A DNA stretch of 64,000 bases from Gadus chalcogrammus (GCF_026213295.1 NC_079414.1:11348362-11412361), one strand, 5' to 3'. Shown: positions 24,600-41,800, counted from the first letter of the stretch. The notes: generated by a model from the sequence alone, not told the origin. A program made the numbers and translations.

Positions 24600-25300
24600 T
24601 TAGGAAAATCTGAGGCATTTGAATGGTGATATAATTAAACAAGAACCTGGATTCGGGGATTTAGTTTCTGTCTGGGGGACAAGACAGACGAATAGCAAAA
24701 CAACCATGAAAACAAACGTGTTTGGTAGCGAGTACGCTAACACCCCAGCAGGCAAGCAAGCTAGAAACATAAAGGGCTCACAACAAAACGGTTCCGCAAA
24801 CACATTTTCACAGAGACAACCAACATAAAGAAAGCCACGATACAAGGATGACAAGGTTCACCGAAGGGTACTTACAATTTAAAGAGCAACACGGCCAAGT
24901 CGGCACCCGATTTGCTGTCTTTTTTTTTCAGTTCACGCTATTCCTGAGAAGCTCTCCCAACGTTTACTCGTGTCTGGCCTCTCTGTCCGTCAGTCTCCCT
25001 TTTTTCTTCTTCTGTACCTCCGACATTGAGTTTCTCTGTCTCTTTTTAGTCGGCTGAGCCATGATGAATGCAACAATCCCTTCGCTGCTTGTGTTTGTAT
25101 CGAGCCGGTTCCGTGTTTGTGGGTCTGTAGTGCCGTAAAGCAATTCATTACTTTGCGAGACCCCCGCGACAGTGGGCGGCGGGCCCCCGGCAGAAACTTG
25201 CATATTACCTTTCTCCGTCAAGATGCGCTATGGGGAGACGAAACAGCGACCAATCGACCCATAAAGTGTCATAGAACCATCACAATGACTCTTAACCTGT
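24600..25300 (-). other. Possible 5' exon of a repetitive element or gene (unrecognised)
   Basis: On the minus strand an ATG at 25062 opens MAQPTKKRQRNSMSEVQKKK, then a basic stretch, and stops at 24964. The frame just beyond contains a GTAAGT at about 24875 that could be a splice donor. Basic Lys/Arg-rich openings like this occur in several transposon-derived fish proteins, but I cannot assign a family. The surrounding DNA is CpG-rich relative to its neighbours. Confidence 0.25.
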
Positions 25301-25460
25301 TATATTAAGGTAAATTAAGCCAAACATGCTGCATAGTTCCTCTTTAATAGTTGTTGATTTGCTAATGATGGAATGTGGAATCTACCTAAATTATCTAAAT
25401 GATCAACCACATTATTGAGTTTGTGAGAAGATTGAGGAGAGTGTCTAGCATGCTCTTAAA

Positions 25461-26852
<1,392 letters not shown>

Positions 26853-26880
26853 ATGAAGGCATTTGGAATCATATTTATTG
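26853..26880 (+). CDS. Mucin exon 1: start codon and signal peptide
   Basis: ATGAAGGCATTTGGAATC opens MKAFGIIFI and is followed by a strong donor, GTAAGT, in phase 1. Joined to exon 2 after a 92-bp intron it reads MKAFGIIFIVLGITNATA, a lysine then a hydrophobic core and an Ala-X-Ala-type cleavage site. This is a good secretion signal. Confidence 0.8.
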
Positions 26881-29800
26881 GTAAGTCTTATTTTTTAAAA
26901 TATATTTTTACATTGATAGTTTGCTTTAAAAAGAAAAATCTAACACAAACATTTATTTACCAACCCATGCAGTTTTAGGAATCACAAATGCTACAGCAGA
27001 GGGTCCCACGACAACTGTAGGGCTGACCTCTGGAACTGAAAGACAGACAACGACTACTGAGGAAACCAAGACCATTACAATGGGAACCCCCAACATCACC
27101 CCAATACCAACAAAATAACCCAACCCGAAACTCCTAAACTGTGTAAAACTGTAGGACCAACAAAGACAACTGCAGGACCCACCAATACTACTGCAGGGCC
27201 CACCAATACTACTGCAGGACCCACCAATAATAATGCAGGGCCAACAAGGATATCTTCCGGACAAACAAGGAAAACTGTAGGACAAAAAACTCAAACTGCA
27301 AGGCCAACAACAACTGCGGAACCAAGGACAACAACTGCAGGACCAGCAACAACAGCTGAAATGCTAACAACAACTGCAGGATTAATAACGGCAACAGACA
27401 AACCCTTAACTAGTATTGAAGGAGCCAAAACTACTACGGCAGGACCCATAAGAAACACTGCCAGACCCATAACTACAAAAGCAGGACCCGGAACGACAAC
27501 AGCAGGACAAAGAACAACTACTAAAGAACTTAAAACCACAACCACAGGACTGACAACAGCAGCTGCATTGTATACAGTCCCTACCGTAAAAACAACCACA
27601 ACAACTACAGAATCAAAAACAAATGCAGGATCAGTTAGAACAACTGAAAGAAGCACATCTAATACAACTAATGCAAGACCCACAACCTCAACTGCAGGAG
27701 CCATCTCAACAATTAAAAGATCCAAACCTACAATTGATGCACCAACCACAACAACAACAATTTTTGCACCAACAACGATAAATGCAGGACCAACAACGAC
27801 AACAGCAGGAACATCTATTACAACTGCAAGACCAACAACAACAGCTGAACAAAGAACGGCAATTGCAGGACCGACAATAACGGCTAGACTAACATCTAAT
27901 ACAACTGGAAGACGAACAATCACAACAACTGTTGAACCAAGAACAGCAACTGAAGGACAAACAACCAAACCTGTAGAACAAACACTCACAACTGCAAGAC
28001 CAACAACAACCACTGAAACAAGAGCAGCAACTGCAGGACCAAAAACTACTGCTGGATTGACAACAACAACAACTGGAGGATTAATAGAAATAACTGAAGA
28101 ACCAACAATTACTACCGGAGGACCAACAAGAACATTGGCTGGAAGCAAAATTATTACAACAGGACCAACAACTGCAACTGCAAGACCAAGAACCACAACT
28201 GCAGGTCTGACAACATCAACTGCAGGGCAAATTACAACAACTGCTAAACCAATGACACCAACTGCAGGATTCACCTCCACTACTGCAGGACCAACCACAA
28301 CAAATGTAAGATTTCCACCGACTAATTCAGGTCCAGCAATAGCAGGATCTACAACAATAGGACTGACAACCACAACTCCGGAACCAATAACAACAACTGA
28401 AGGACCCACAACTACCATTGCAGGACCAACAACAACAACAGCAGGACCCACAACTATAACATCAGGTCCAACAACAACTGCAGGACAAACAACATCTACA
28501 AGACGAACAACAAGAGCTGAACCAACAACTGCTGGACCAAAAACGACGACTGTGGAAGCATCGTCATCAACTGCTGAAGCAACCACCAGAACTGCAGGAC
28601 AAACCAAAACTGTAGGAACAAGAACCAGTAAAGAAGGACCTACAACCAAAACTGTAGGACCAGTAATAACTAAAAGTACCAAAATAATAACTTCAGGACC
28701 GACAAAACACGCTGCAGGACCAACAACAACAAATGCTCAACCAAGAAAAGAAACTGCAGGACTGACCACAACAACTGCAGGACTTATAACAACAACTGAA
28801 AGACCCACAACTTCTACTGCTGGACCCAAAACTACTACAGCAGGACCCAAAAGAACATCTCCTGGACCCACAAATACTACAGCAGGACCCATAACCACAA
28901 CAGCACGACCAACACCAACAACTGCAGGTCCGAAAACAACAACTGCAGGACAAACAACAGCAACCACAGGACCCATAACAATAACTAAAATATCTACAAA
29001 TACTACTGCAGGACCCACGACTAAAAAATCAGGACCAACTATGGGTCCTGCAGGCTTAACAATGACAACTGCAATACCAACAATTATTACCGTTGGACCC
29101 ACAACAACAAATAAAGGATCAACAACTAACAAAGCAGGACGTTCAACTAAAACTATGGGAGCAATGACGGCAACTGAAAGACCCACAATAACATCTGCTA
29201 GACCAACAACAACAACTGAGGGTCCCACAAAATGTACAGAAGGACCTACCACAACAACTGCAGGAGCCACATCAACAATTAAAAGACCCACAACTACAAC
29301 TGTTGTACCAACAACAACAAGTGCTGCACCAATGATGACAACTGCAGGACCAACAACGATGACTGCAGGACCAACGATGATAATAGCAGGACCAACCACG
29401 ACAACTGCAGGACCAACTACAACAACTGCAGGACCAAACACAAACGCTGCAGGACCAAAAACAACAACTTTAGGTCCCAAAACAACAACTGCAGGAGCCA
29501 CATCAAAGATTAAAAGACCCACAACTACAATTGCTGCGCCAATAATGACTACTGCAGGACCAACAACAACAACTGCTGCACCAACAAAAACAACTGCAGG
29601 ACCCACATTAACAACAGCAGGACCGACAACGACAACTGCTGGACCCACAATTCATACTGCTAGACCAACAACGACAATGGCTGGACCAACAATAACAACT
29701 GTAAGACCAACAACAACAACTGCTGAACCGAAATCAGCAACTGCAGGACAATCCACAACTGCTGGACTGACCACAACAACCGCAGGACTAATAACAACAA

Positions 29801-32800
29801 CTGAAGGACCCACAACTATTACTGCAGGACCAACAACTACGACAGCAGGGCCCATAAATGGTCCTACAGGCCTAACAATGACAACTGCAAGACCAACAAC
29901 ATCAACTCGAGGACAAAAAACAACTGCTAAACCAACATCAACAACTGCAGGACCAACAACACCAAATGCAGGATATTCGCCTACTTATTCAGGACCAGCA
30001 AGTGCAAGACCTATAACAACTGCAGGACTGACAATGACAAATGCAGGACCCACAAAAACAACTGCGGAACCAATACCAACAACTGAAAGAACCACATATA
30101 CTACTGCAGAACGGACAACAGGAACTGCAGGGCCAACAACTATGACACTAGCTCCCACAACAACTACAGAACAAACAACACCAACTACAAGACCACCAAC
30201 AACTGCTGGACAAAGATCACCAAACAAAGGAACAACAACTGCAGGAGTAACAATTGCTACAGCAGGACTTTCAACCAAAAACCCAGGACCAATAACCACA
30301 GCTGCAGGACCAACAACTACTACAGCAGTGCCTACAACCAAAACGGCAAGACCAATAACCACAACTGCAGGAAAAACAACGTTAATTGCTAAACAAAAAA
30401 CAACAGCTGCAGGATTATCATCAACAACTGCAGGACCTACAACAACAATTGCAGGACCCACAACAACAACAACAATTGAAAGATCCAAAACAACTACTGC
30501 AGGACCTACACCTACCACAGCAGGACCAACAACAACAACAACTGCTGAACAAACAACTGCTGGACCAAGAACATCAAGTGCAGGACAAACCACAAACATT
30601 TTAGAAACAACAACCACTACAACAGGACCTACAATTAAAAAAGCAGGAACAATAACAACAACTAAAACAACTTCAGGACCAAGAGCAAAAACTGAAGGTC
30701 CATCTACTACAACAACAACACCAAAAACAACTGAAAGACTAAAGGCCACAACTGCAAGACCAACAACTACTAAAGAAGGACCCAAAAGTCCTATAGCAGT
30801 ACCAAAAACTGCAGGACCAACTATGATAATTGATGGACCAACTACGACAACTGATGAACCAACAACATCAACCGCAGTCACAACAACTACGTCAGCAAAA
30901 CATGAAACAACTGCAGGACCAACAATATTAACTGCAGGAACAACAACTGCAGAACCAGCATCAATGACTGCAGGAACAACAATGACAACTGCTGAACCAC
31001 CAACAACACTTAAAGGACCACTGACTATGACAGTAGAACACACAACTGCAGAACCAACATCGCCCACTGATCTACCAACAACAAATGCAGGACTAACAAA
31101 CACGAATGCAGGACGAACAGCGACAACTGCAGAACCAACAACAAGAACTGCAGGATACAAAACTGAAGCACCTACCACGATAACTGCTGAACCAACATCA
31201 TCAACTGCAGAACCAACCACTAGAACTGCAGGACCTACAACCAAAACTTTAGGACAAATAACAACTAAAATTACAAAAATAATAACTTCAGGACCAACAC
31301 TAACAACTCCAAGACCAACATCAACAAATACGGAACCAAAAATAGAAAATGCAGGACGAACAACAAGTGTTCGACTAACCACAACAACTGCAGGATTTAT
31401 AACAACAACTGAAAGACCCATAACTACTACTGCAGGACCAACAATGACAACTGCTGAACAAACAACTGCTGGACCAAGAGCATCAAGTGCAGGACAAACA
31501 ACAAAAACGTTCAAAACACCAACTACTACACCAGGAGCTAAAACTGAAGGAAGAATAGCCACATCTTCTGACCAGAGAACCCCAACACCAGGAAAAACAA
31601 CAACCTCGGAACCATCAACTACTGCAGCAGGATCCACAAGAACCAATTCAGGACCAACAACGACTACTTCAGGACCAACAACAACAAATGCAGGACCAAC
31701 AACGACAATTACTGAATCAACATCATCAACTGCATTCTCAACAACTACAACAGCAAAACCTGAAACAACTACCGGACAAATTCCAACAACAGCAGGACAA
31801 ACAACTACTAAAGAAGGACACACAACTACTAAAGCAGGAGCCGCAACAACAACCACAGGACCACCCAGAACGACCACTGCAGGACCATTAACTTCTACCA
31901 CGGGACCCGCAACAACAATTGATGGACCAAAAACAACAATTGCTGAACCTACAAAAACAAATCCAGGAACAACAATAACTGCAGGAACGACAATGACTAC
32001 TTCTGAACAGATAACACCAACTGAAGGACCCACAACATCAACGGCTGGACCACAAGCTACTGCAGGACCAAAAACAACTACTAAAGGACGAACATTTGAT
32101 GAACCAACAAAAGCAACAACTGAAGGAATAATAAAAACGACTGCAGGACCAACAACATCAAATGCAGTGCCAACAACTACTAAAGCCGGACCCAAAACAG
32201 CAACAGCAGGATCAACAACTGCAGGACAAACAACAAACACTGCAGGACCAACAACAAATGCAAGATCAACAACTACGACAGCAAAACCTGCAAGAACTAC
32301 TGTGGGACCAACATCAACAACTGCTGGACCAACACCTACACCAGAAAAACCTACAAAATCGTCGTCAAGACCAACCACAACAGGAAGACCAAACACACAA
32401 ACTGCAAGACCTATCACTTCTACTGCAGTACCCAAAACAACCACTGACGGGCCAACAACAACAGCCTCAGAACCAACAACTACAGGACCAACAACAACAA
32501 CTGGTGGACTAACAAAAACCATTGCAGGACCATCAACAACTGGATCAAAAACAACAACTGCTGCATTTCCAACAACTGCTGGTCCCAGAGCAAAAACTGG
32601 AGGACAGACAACTGCTCCAGCAGGACCCATAACAACAACAGCAGAACCAACAAAAACAACTGCAGGACCAACAACTGCAGGACCTACATCCACAACGGGA
32701 GGACAAACAACTGCAGGACGAACAACAACAACTTCAGGACCAATAACGATAAATGCAAGACCCACAACTACTACAGCACGATCCACAACTACTACAGCAG

Positions 32801-35800
32801 GACTCACTGCAACTGCAGTTCAAACAACGTTAACTGCAGGACCAACAAGGACAACTTCTGAAACAACATCACCAAGTGCTGGTCCAACAAATGAGACAGC
32901 AAAACCTGAAACAGCCACTGCAGGACAATTCACTTCTATCGTGGGACCAAGAACAACTGGAGGATTCACCACAACAAATGCAGGAACATTAACCATTACC
33001 GTAAGACCCACACCGACAACTTCAGGAAAATCAACTACAGCAGGAAAAATGACGAAAACCGCAGGACCAGCAACAAAGTCTTCAGGATCAACAATTGCAG
33101 CAACAGCAGCACTTACTGCAGGAATAACAAAAACGAATACAGTACCAACAACATCAACTGCAGTACCAACAACTACTAAAGAAGCACCCACAACAGCTGC
33201 AGGAACAACAACTATTGAGGCACTATCAACTTCTGCTGAGAGAACCAAAACAACAATTGCAGGAACGACAGCAAAACACACAACTGTAAAACCAACATTG
33301 ACCACTGCTGGTCCCGGAGCAATAACTACAGGGCCAAAAACTACTAAAGCAGGACCCAAAACATCAACAGCAGGGTTAACAACTGCAGGACATTCAACAA
33401 AAACTGCAGGACCAATAACAAATGCAAGATCGACATATACGACAGCAAAACCTGCAAGAACTACTGCAGGACCAAAATCGGCAACTGCTAAACCAACATC
33501 AAGAACTGCAGCACCGACAATTACAACAGCAAAACCTGCAACAAATGCAGTACTATTAACTTCTAACGTGGGACCCACAACGACTGCAGGACCCACGACA
33601 TCAACTGCAGCACCAAAAACAACAACTGCAGTACCCGCAACTACTTCTGCAGGATCCATAATTACTAAAACAGGACCCACAACAACAAATTTAGGACCAA
33701 CGACTGCTACTGCAGGACCAACTGAAACTGCAGGACCCACAACAACAACTGCAGGTCCTAGAACTACCAAAGCAAAACCTTCAACAACTGAAGGACCAAC
33801 AACCACAGCCAAACAAGTAACGACAACTGTGAAGATATCCACTCCTGCAGGAGGACCAACAACAAAAACTGAAGGACAAACAAAAACAGGTAAAGGACCA
33901 CAAATAACAAGAGCTGAACCCACGGGATCAACAACAACTGCAGGACCAACAACGACAGCTGCTGAAGCAACATCAACAACTGCAGGACCAACATTTACAA
34001 CAGCAAAACCTGCAACAACAACTGCAGGAACAACAACTGCAGCACTATTAACTTCTACCACTGGTTCAACAAGCACTGTAGGACCCACAACAACAACTGC
34101 AGCACCAAAAACAAGAACTGCAGTAACCACAACTACTTCTGCAGGATCCAAAACTGCAGGACCGGTAACGATAATTACTGAACCAACATCAACAACTGCT
34201 GGACCAACAGCAACGTCGGTAACATCATCAGGACCATTTACTTTTACTGAAAGACCACCAGCAACAACTTCAAGAACATCAATGAAAATCTCTAAACAAA
34301 CAACACTGACGGCAGCAACAACAAATGCAGGACCAAAAACAACATCTACAAGATCGACAGCTGCAGGACCAGTATCGAAAGCAGCTGAACCAACAACAGC
34401 AGCTAAAGGACCAACAACTACGACAACCGAACACACAGCTGCAGGACCAACATCGACGACATCTGCAGGACTAAAAACAACATCTGACGAACAAAAAACA
34501 GCAACTATAGGACCAAAAATGACAACTGCAGGATCAACAATTGCAGTTACAACTACTACTAAAGCTGAACTCCCATCAACAACAGAAGAGTCAACAATAA
34601 CCACAACAGGACCCACAAAACCAACTGCAGGCCCATCGTCAACAAGAACTGCACTACCAAAATCAACCACAACTGCAGGAACCACAACAACAACAACAGC
34701 AAAAGGACCAACAACTACGACAATAGGACATACTACTGCCGGACCCACATTGAACACTTCTCAACCCAAAACAGAAACTTCTGGACCAACAAAAAAATCT
34801 GCGGGACCAACGATAACTAATGAACCAAAAACAACAACTACAGGAACCACAACAAAAAGTACAGGACCCACAACAAAAAGTACAGGATCCACATCAAAAA
34901 CTGCAGTACCAGCAACTAACACATCAGGAATCTCAACATCAGCAGGATCATCATCTGCCGGACCAACAATGACAACTGTAGAACTCAAACCAACAACTTC
35001 AGGACCAATAACTAAACCTGCTGAACCCACAACTACTAAAGCAGGACCCACTTCAACAACTGCAAGACCAACAAGGACAACTGCTGAACCAACAACGACT
35101 GCTGCACCAAAAGCAACAAATTCAGGACCTACAGCAACTTATGAAATAATAACAACTGCTGAACTAGCAACAGCTCCTGGACCCAGAGCAACAACCACAG
35201 AACCAAAACTAACAACTGAGGGACCATTACCGACTAACACAACACCAATGAAAAAAACTGCAAAACCAACAACCACTGCAGGACCAATAACAACAAATAA
35301 AGGATCCACAAATCCTGCTTTAGGACCCTTAACTACCACAACTGGCCCAACAACAAATACATTAGGACCCACAGCAGTGACTGCAGGACCCACTACTTCT
35401 TCAGAAGAAGGGAATTTGGAGATAACTTTTAGTTTAAGCGAAATATTTATTGAACAATACTCAGACCCTACTTCCACAAGCTTTCAGGTCCTCTCTAATA
35501 ATGTTACAACAGAGGTGAGATAATCACAGTCCTTTGATGTTGTACTTAAATCAATAATTTGCAATTTTCAGTCATTATTGCCTGAATTATAGTATTAATC
35601 ACAATATTACATTTTTCACATTAGGTAGACAAAGCCTTCAAAGCCCATGTTCAAGATAGCTTTGCCAGGAGTGAGGTAACATCCTTCAGGTACTTCTTTA
35701 ATATTTATTATAGTATTTTTATTATTGTAAATATCACCATCACAACAAAGTCGTCGTTAACCCTTTTACAAATACACATTATGCAAATATACATGAGATG

Positions 35801-38800
35801 ATCATTTAACTAATTATTTTTTGCCTCTTTTTGTTTCTAGTAATGGATCAGTCGTTGTTGACTTGAAACTGATCTTCAAAAACACATCGGTTGTTCCCAG
35901 TGAAAGCACTGCATTGCAGGTATTGATGGACGCAATATCCAGGGGCATCACCAAGCTTAATGTGGACAGATCTACTATTGTGACGAATAATAAAGAAACT
36001 ACTACCACAACTGCAACAAAAGGACCCACACCTTTTACTGCCGGACTCACCGCTTTCTCAGCAGGACCATCAATAATAACTGCAACAACTACAGCAGGAC
36101 CCAAGACTGCTACTGTAGGACCCACATCAACAACGGCAGTACGGTCAGCAAACGAAAGACCATCATCTATGGCAACAAAATCTGCAGCAACAACTGCAAG
36201 ACCATCAACTGCTTCTGCAGGACTAACAACAACAACTGCAGGACCATCAACTACTTCAGCAGGACTAACAACAACAACTGCAGGACCATCAACTACAACT
36301 TCAGGAACAACATCAACAACTGTGGGGCCAACCACCACACCAACCACTAGGCGACCAGAACACATGACTGCAGGACCGACATCAAACAATGCTGGATCAA
36401 CAAAAACTTCAGGACCACCAAAATCAACTGCAGTAACAACCAAAACTGGACCTAGAACAACAACTGCAGAACAAACAACAACAACAACTGCTGGATCAAC
36501 AACGGTTCGAGCAGTACCCACAACAACAACTGCAGGACCATTAACTTTTACAGCAAGACCCACCACAACAACTTCAGGAACAACAACGGCAGGACAAACC
36601 ACGACAACTGCCGGACCAGCAACAACAACCTCAGAATCAACAATTTCAGGAACATCAACGACAACTGCTGACCCAACATCAACAACTGTGGGCCCAAAAA
36701 CTACAAAAGCAAAACCAGCATCATTGTCCTCAGGACCAACCACAAAAAGAAAACCAAATACAAAACCTGCAAGACCTTTCACTTCTTCTGCAGTACCGAA
36801 AACAACAACTGAAGGACCAACAACAACAGCTTCAGAAGCAACAACTACTACAGCAGGGTTAGGACTAACAAAAACCACTGCAGGACAATCAACAACTGGA
36901 CCAAAAACCACAACTGCCGAACTTCAAAAAACTACTGATCCCAGAGCAAAAACTGCAAGACGGACAACTGCTTCGGCAGTACCAATAACAACAACAGCAG
37001 AACCAATAAAAACAACTGCAGGACCAACATCAACAACAACAACTACAGGACCAATAACAATAAATGCAAGACCAACAACTACGACAGCAAAACCTGAAAC
37101 AGCAACAGCAGGACCAACTACAACAACTGCGGGACCAATGACATCTGCAAGATCCATAACTATGACAGCAAAACCTGCAACAACAAATGCAGGAACAACA
37201 ACTACTGCAGGCCTATTAACTCCTACTGCGGGACCTACATCAACAATTGCAGGAATGACAGCTGAACACAAAACTGCAGAACCAACATTGAACAATGCTA
37301 AAGAAACAACAACAATTTCAGTGCAAACAAAAACATTTGAAAGACCAACAGCCACAGGACCCAGAACAACATCTGCAGAACCAACAAAGACAACTGCAGG
37401 ACCAAAAACAACAACTTCAGGACCAATAACAACATATTCAAGACCCACAACTACTAGAGCGAGATCTCAAACTACGTCCATAACAGGACTCACAACAGCA
37501 GGACAAACCAGGACTACTGCTGACCCAACAACAACAATTGCTGGAACAAGAGCTACAACTGCAGGAACATCAACCACTGCAGGACCCAAAACGACAACTG
37601 TTGAACAAACAACAACTGTGGAACCTACCACTGTAACTGCAAGGCTACTAACTACTTCTGCTGGACCCACAACAACAACTGCAGGACCAACAACGCCAAC
37701 TGCAGAAGCAACAACATATTCTGGAACAAGAGCTAAAACTACAGGACTCACAACAAAATCTGCAGCACCAACAACGACAACTTCTGAACCAACAACAATT
37801 CCAGGACCTACCACTGCTATTGCAAGACTATTATCCACTACAGTAGGAACAACAACAACTGCAGGAATAACAAAGCCAACTGTTGAACAACCAACAACAT
37901 CTGCAGGACCAACAACTGCAGTGCCAAAAACAACAGCAGGTCAAAAGACTGCAGGGCCATCAATTACTACAGCAAGAGCCAAAACAACTGCAGGACGAAA
38001 AACGACAACTGCTGAACCAACAACAGCAGCAGAAAAGTCAACATCTATGACAACTGAAGAGACAACAGCAGGAACAACAATAAAAACTAAAAGATCCACA
38101 ACTCCACGGCCAACAACAACATCTGTGGGATCAAAAACGACTGCAGGACCAAAAACGAGAACTGCTCAACGAGAAACAAAAGCTACAGGACCCACAACAA
38201 CAACCTCTGAACTACCAACAACAACGCCAACTGATGAACCAACAACTACAATTGCTGGAACAAGAGCTACAGCTGCAGGAACATCAACCACTGCAGGACC
38301 AACAACAACTGCTGGAACAAGAGCTAAAACTACGGGACTCACAACGAAAACTGATGGATCAACAACGACAACTTCTGAACCAACAACAATTGCAGGACCT
38401 ACCACTGCTATTGCAAGACTATTATCCACTACAGTAGGAACAACAACAACAACTGCAGGACTAACAAAGCCAAATGTTGAACAACCAACAACATCTGCAG
38501 GACCAACAACTGCAGGGCAAAAGACTGCAGGGCCATCAACTACTACGGCAACATCCACAACAACAACTGCAGGACGAAAAAAGACAACTGCTGAACAAAC
38601 AACAGCAGCAGAACAAACAACATCTATGACAACAGAAGAGACAACTGCAGGAACAACAATAACAACTGAAAGATCCACAACTTTACGGCCAACACCAACA
38701 TCTGCAGGATCAAAAATGACTGCAGGACCAAAAACGACAACTGCTCAACGAAAAACAAAAGCTACAGGACCCACAACAACAACCTCGGAACTACCAACAA

Positions 38801-41800
38801 CAACAACGCCAACTGCTGAACCAACAAATACAATTGCGGGAACAAGAGCTACAACTGCAGGAACATCAACCACTGATGGACCAAAAACGACAACTGTTGA
38901 ACGAACAACATCTGCAGGACCAAGAACTGCAGTTACAGCAACAACAACTGCAGGATCATTAACTACTATCACGGGACCCAAAACAACAACTACAGGACCA
39001 ACAACGCCAAGTGCTGTGCCAACAACAACTGCTGGTCCAAGAGCTACCACTGCAGGACCAGAAACAACTGCAGAACCAACAACGCCAACTGATGAATCAG
39101 CAACGACAACTGCTTTACCAAAACAAACTGCAGGACCATCAACAACAACATTAAAAAATACTGCAGGACCAACAACAGTCAATGCAGAACCCACAACGCC
39201 AAATCCTGAAAGGACAACAATTCATGGATCAGGAGCTACAACTGCAGGAACCACAACAGCACCTGCAGGATCATCGACAACTGCAGTGTCAACAACGACG
39301 ACTGTAGATACTACTACAGAAAATAAAGGGACTGTTGATTTGAGATTCAGCATGAGTCGTACGTTTATAAAAGACTACTTAGATTCAAGCTCAGCAGCCT
39401 ACCAGGTGTTGGCTGCTAATGTAACAACAGAGGTGAGATAATGTTATGAAGATTTAATTCAGTTTGAATAATGAAAAACATTGTACTCCTGCATTTTAAC
39501 ATGAAAAATATGAAACATGTTGAATATTAATTAATTTAATTTTTTATAATAGGTTAACAATGGCTTCAAGCATAGTTTTCCTAGAACGTATTCCAGGAGT
39601 ACAATCAACTCTTTTGCGTAAGTACAACCAATTTTATTGCACTACTTTTTGAGTAAGTACACACAATTTTATTAAATTACTTTCAGACTCTATGTTTATG
39701 AATGAATACCTTTATGTATATCACATAGATGATAGCCAATCAATATGATACTGATGAAAAAGCGCACAAGCTTTGAAACTTGTTTATCCTAATTCTTGTG
39801 CTTTCCTTTCATTTTTCATTGTTACATTTCTAGTGAGGGATCCGTCTTTGTGGACATGACGCTGATCTTCAACAAAGAATCGGCTGTTCCTACTGAAAGC
39901 CGTGTAGTGCAAGTATTGAAGGACGCAGTAGATGATCAAATGACCTTCCTTGATGTGGACACTACAACTATTGCTGCAGGTAACTATACCAGTACAATTA
40001 TAATGTCACATCAATTGCTAGCTTAAACACTTCATTAGCAAAGCAAAATGGTTGGGTTGTAAAACGTATTGTATAAGGTTTCATTCCTCTCAAGATAATA
40101 TACTTAAATATAAAATCACTCCCTCTGCATGACCTACCTTGGTAGGACCAACTACAACAACTTCAGGGCAACCAACCACTACAGGACTACTAACAACAAC
40201 TGCAGGACCATTAACTATTATCACGGGACCCACAACAACAACTGCAGGATCAACAACGCCAGCAGCTGCAAAAGAACCAACAACTATGACAACAGAAGAG
40301 ACAACTGCAGGAACAACAATAACAACTAAAAGATCCACAACTGCACGGTTAACAATAACATCTGCAGGATCAAAAACGACAGCAGGACCAAAAACAACAA
40401 CTGCTCAACGAAAGACAAAAGCTACAGGACCCACAACAACCTCTGAACTACCAACAACAACATCGCCAACTGCTGAACCAACAACTACAATTGCGGGAAC
40501 AAGAGCTACAACTGCAGGAACATCAACCACTGATGGACCAAAAACGACAACTGTTGAACGAACAACAACTGTGGAACCGACCACTGTTTCTGCGAGACTA
40601 CTAACTACTTCTGCTGGACCCACAAAAACAACGGCAGGACCAACTACGCCATCTGAAGAACCAACAACAACAACTGCTGGAACCAGAGCTAAAACTACAG
40701 GACTCACAACAAAAACTGCAGGACAAACAACGACAACTTTTGAACCAACAACAATTGCAGGACCTACCACTGCTACTGCAAGACTATTATCCACTACAGT
40801 AGGAGCAACAACAACTGCAGGACTAACAAAGCCAACTGTTGAACATCCAACAACAACTGCAGTGCCAAAACCAACAACTGCAGGTCCATCAACTACTACA
40901 GCAAGATCCACAACTGCAGGACGAAAAACGACAACTGTTGAACCAACATCGACAACTGCAGGATCAACAACTCTTGCAGAAAAACCTGCAGCCACAACTG
41001 CAGGACCAACAACAACTGCAAGACCTATCACTTCTACTGTTGTACCCAAAACAATAACTGAAGGAAAAACAACAACAGCCTCAGAACCAACAACTTCTAA
41101 ATCAGGACCCACAACAACAACAACTGGTGGACCAACAAAAACCACTGCAGGACCAGCAACTACGGCTGCGAAAACTGCAAGAACAACTGCAAGACCAACA
41201 ACTACAACTGCTGAACTAACATCGACAACTGCAGGATCAACAGCTTTTGCAGAAAAACCTGCAGCAACAACTGCAGGACCAACAACTACTGCAGGACCAA
41301 CAAAAACTGAAAGATCTGTCACTTCTACTGTTGTACCCAAAACAATAACTGAAAAAACAACAACAACAGCCTCAGAACCAACAACTTCTACGTCAGGACC
41401 AACAACAACAACAACCGGACCAATAACGACAACTGGTGGACTAACAAAAACCACTGCAGAACCATTAACAAAAGGACGAAAAACAACAACTGCCGAACTT
41501 GTGACAGCCGCAGTTGCAACAACAACATCTGCAGGATCTACATCCACAACAGAAGGAGCCACATCCACAACAAGAGCAGGACGAACAATGACAACTGCAG
41601 GACCAATAACAACAAATGCGAGACCCAGAACTACTTCAGCAGGACTCACTTCTGCTGGAGTACAGAAATCAACAAATGCAGGAATACCAAAAACGACTAC
41701 AGTACCAACAACATCTACTGCTGTACCAAAAACTACTAAAGCAGGACCCAAAACAACAACAGGACCAATAAAGACAACTGCTGAACTGACGTCAACAACT

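Noticed and set aside
30386..32512. Gln-rich plus-strand frames
   Set aside because: They are the ACA/CAA repeat of the mucin exon read one base off; the mucin frame explains the sequence and carries the SEA domains.
27361..35523. Taking the long frame as a single-exon gene with start at 27361 and stop at 35523
   Set aside because: The terminal codons (VR-stop) are intron readthrough past GAG|GTGAGA, and the SEA continues in the next exon. The true start is the signal-peptide exon at 26853. The same readthrough explains the other long frames ending in EVR.
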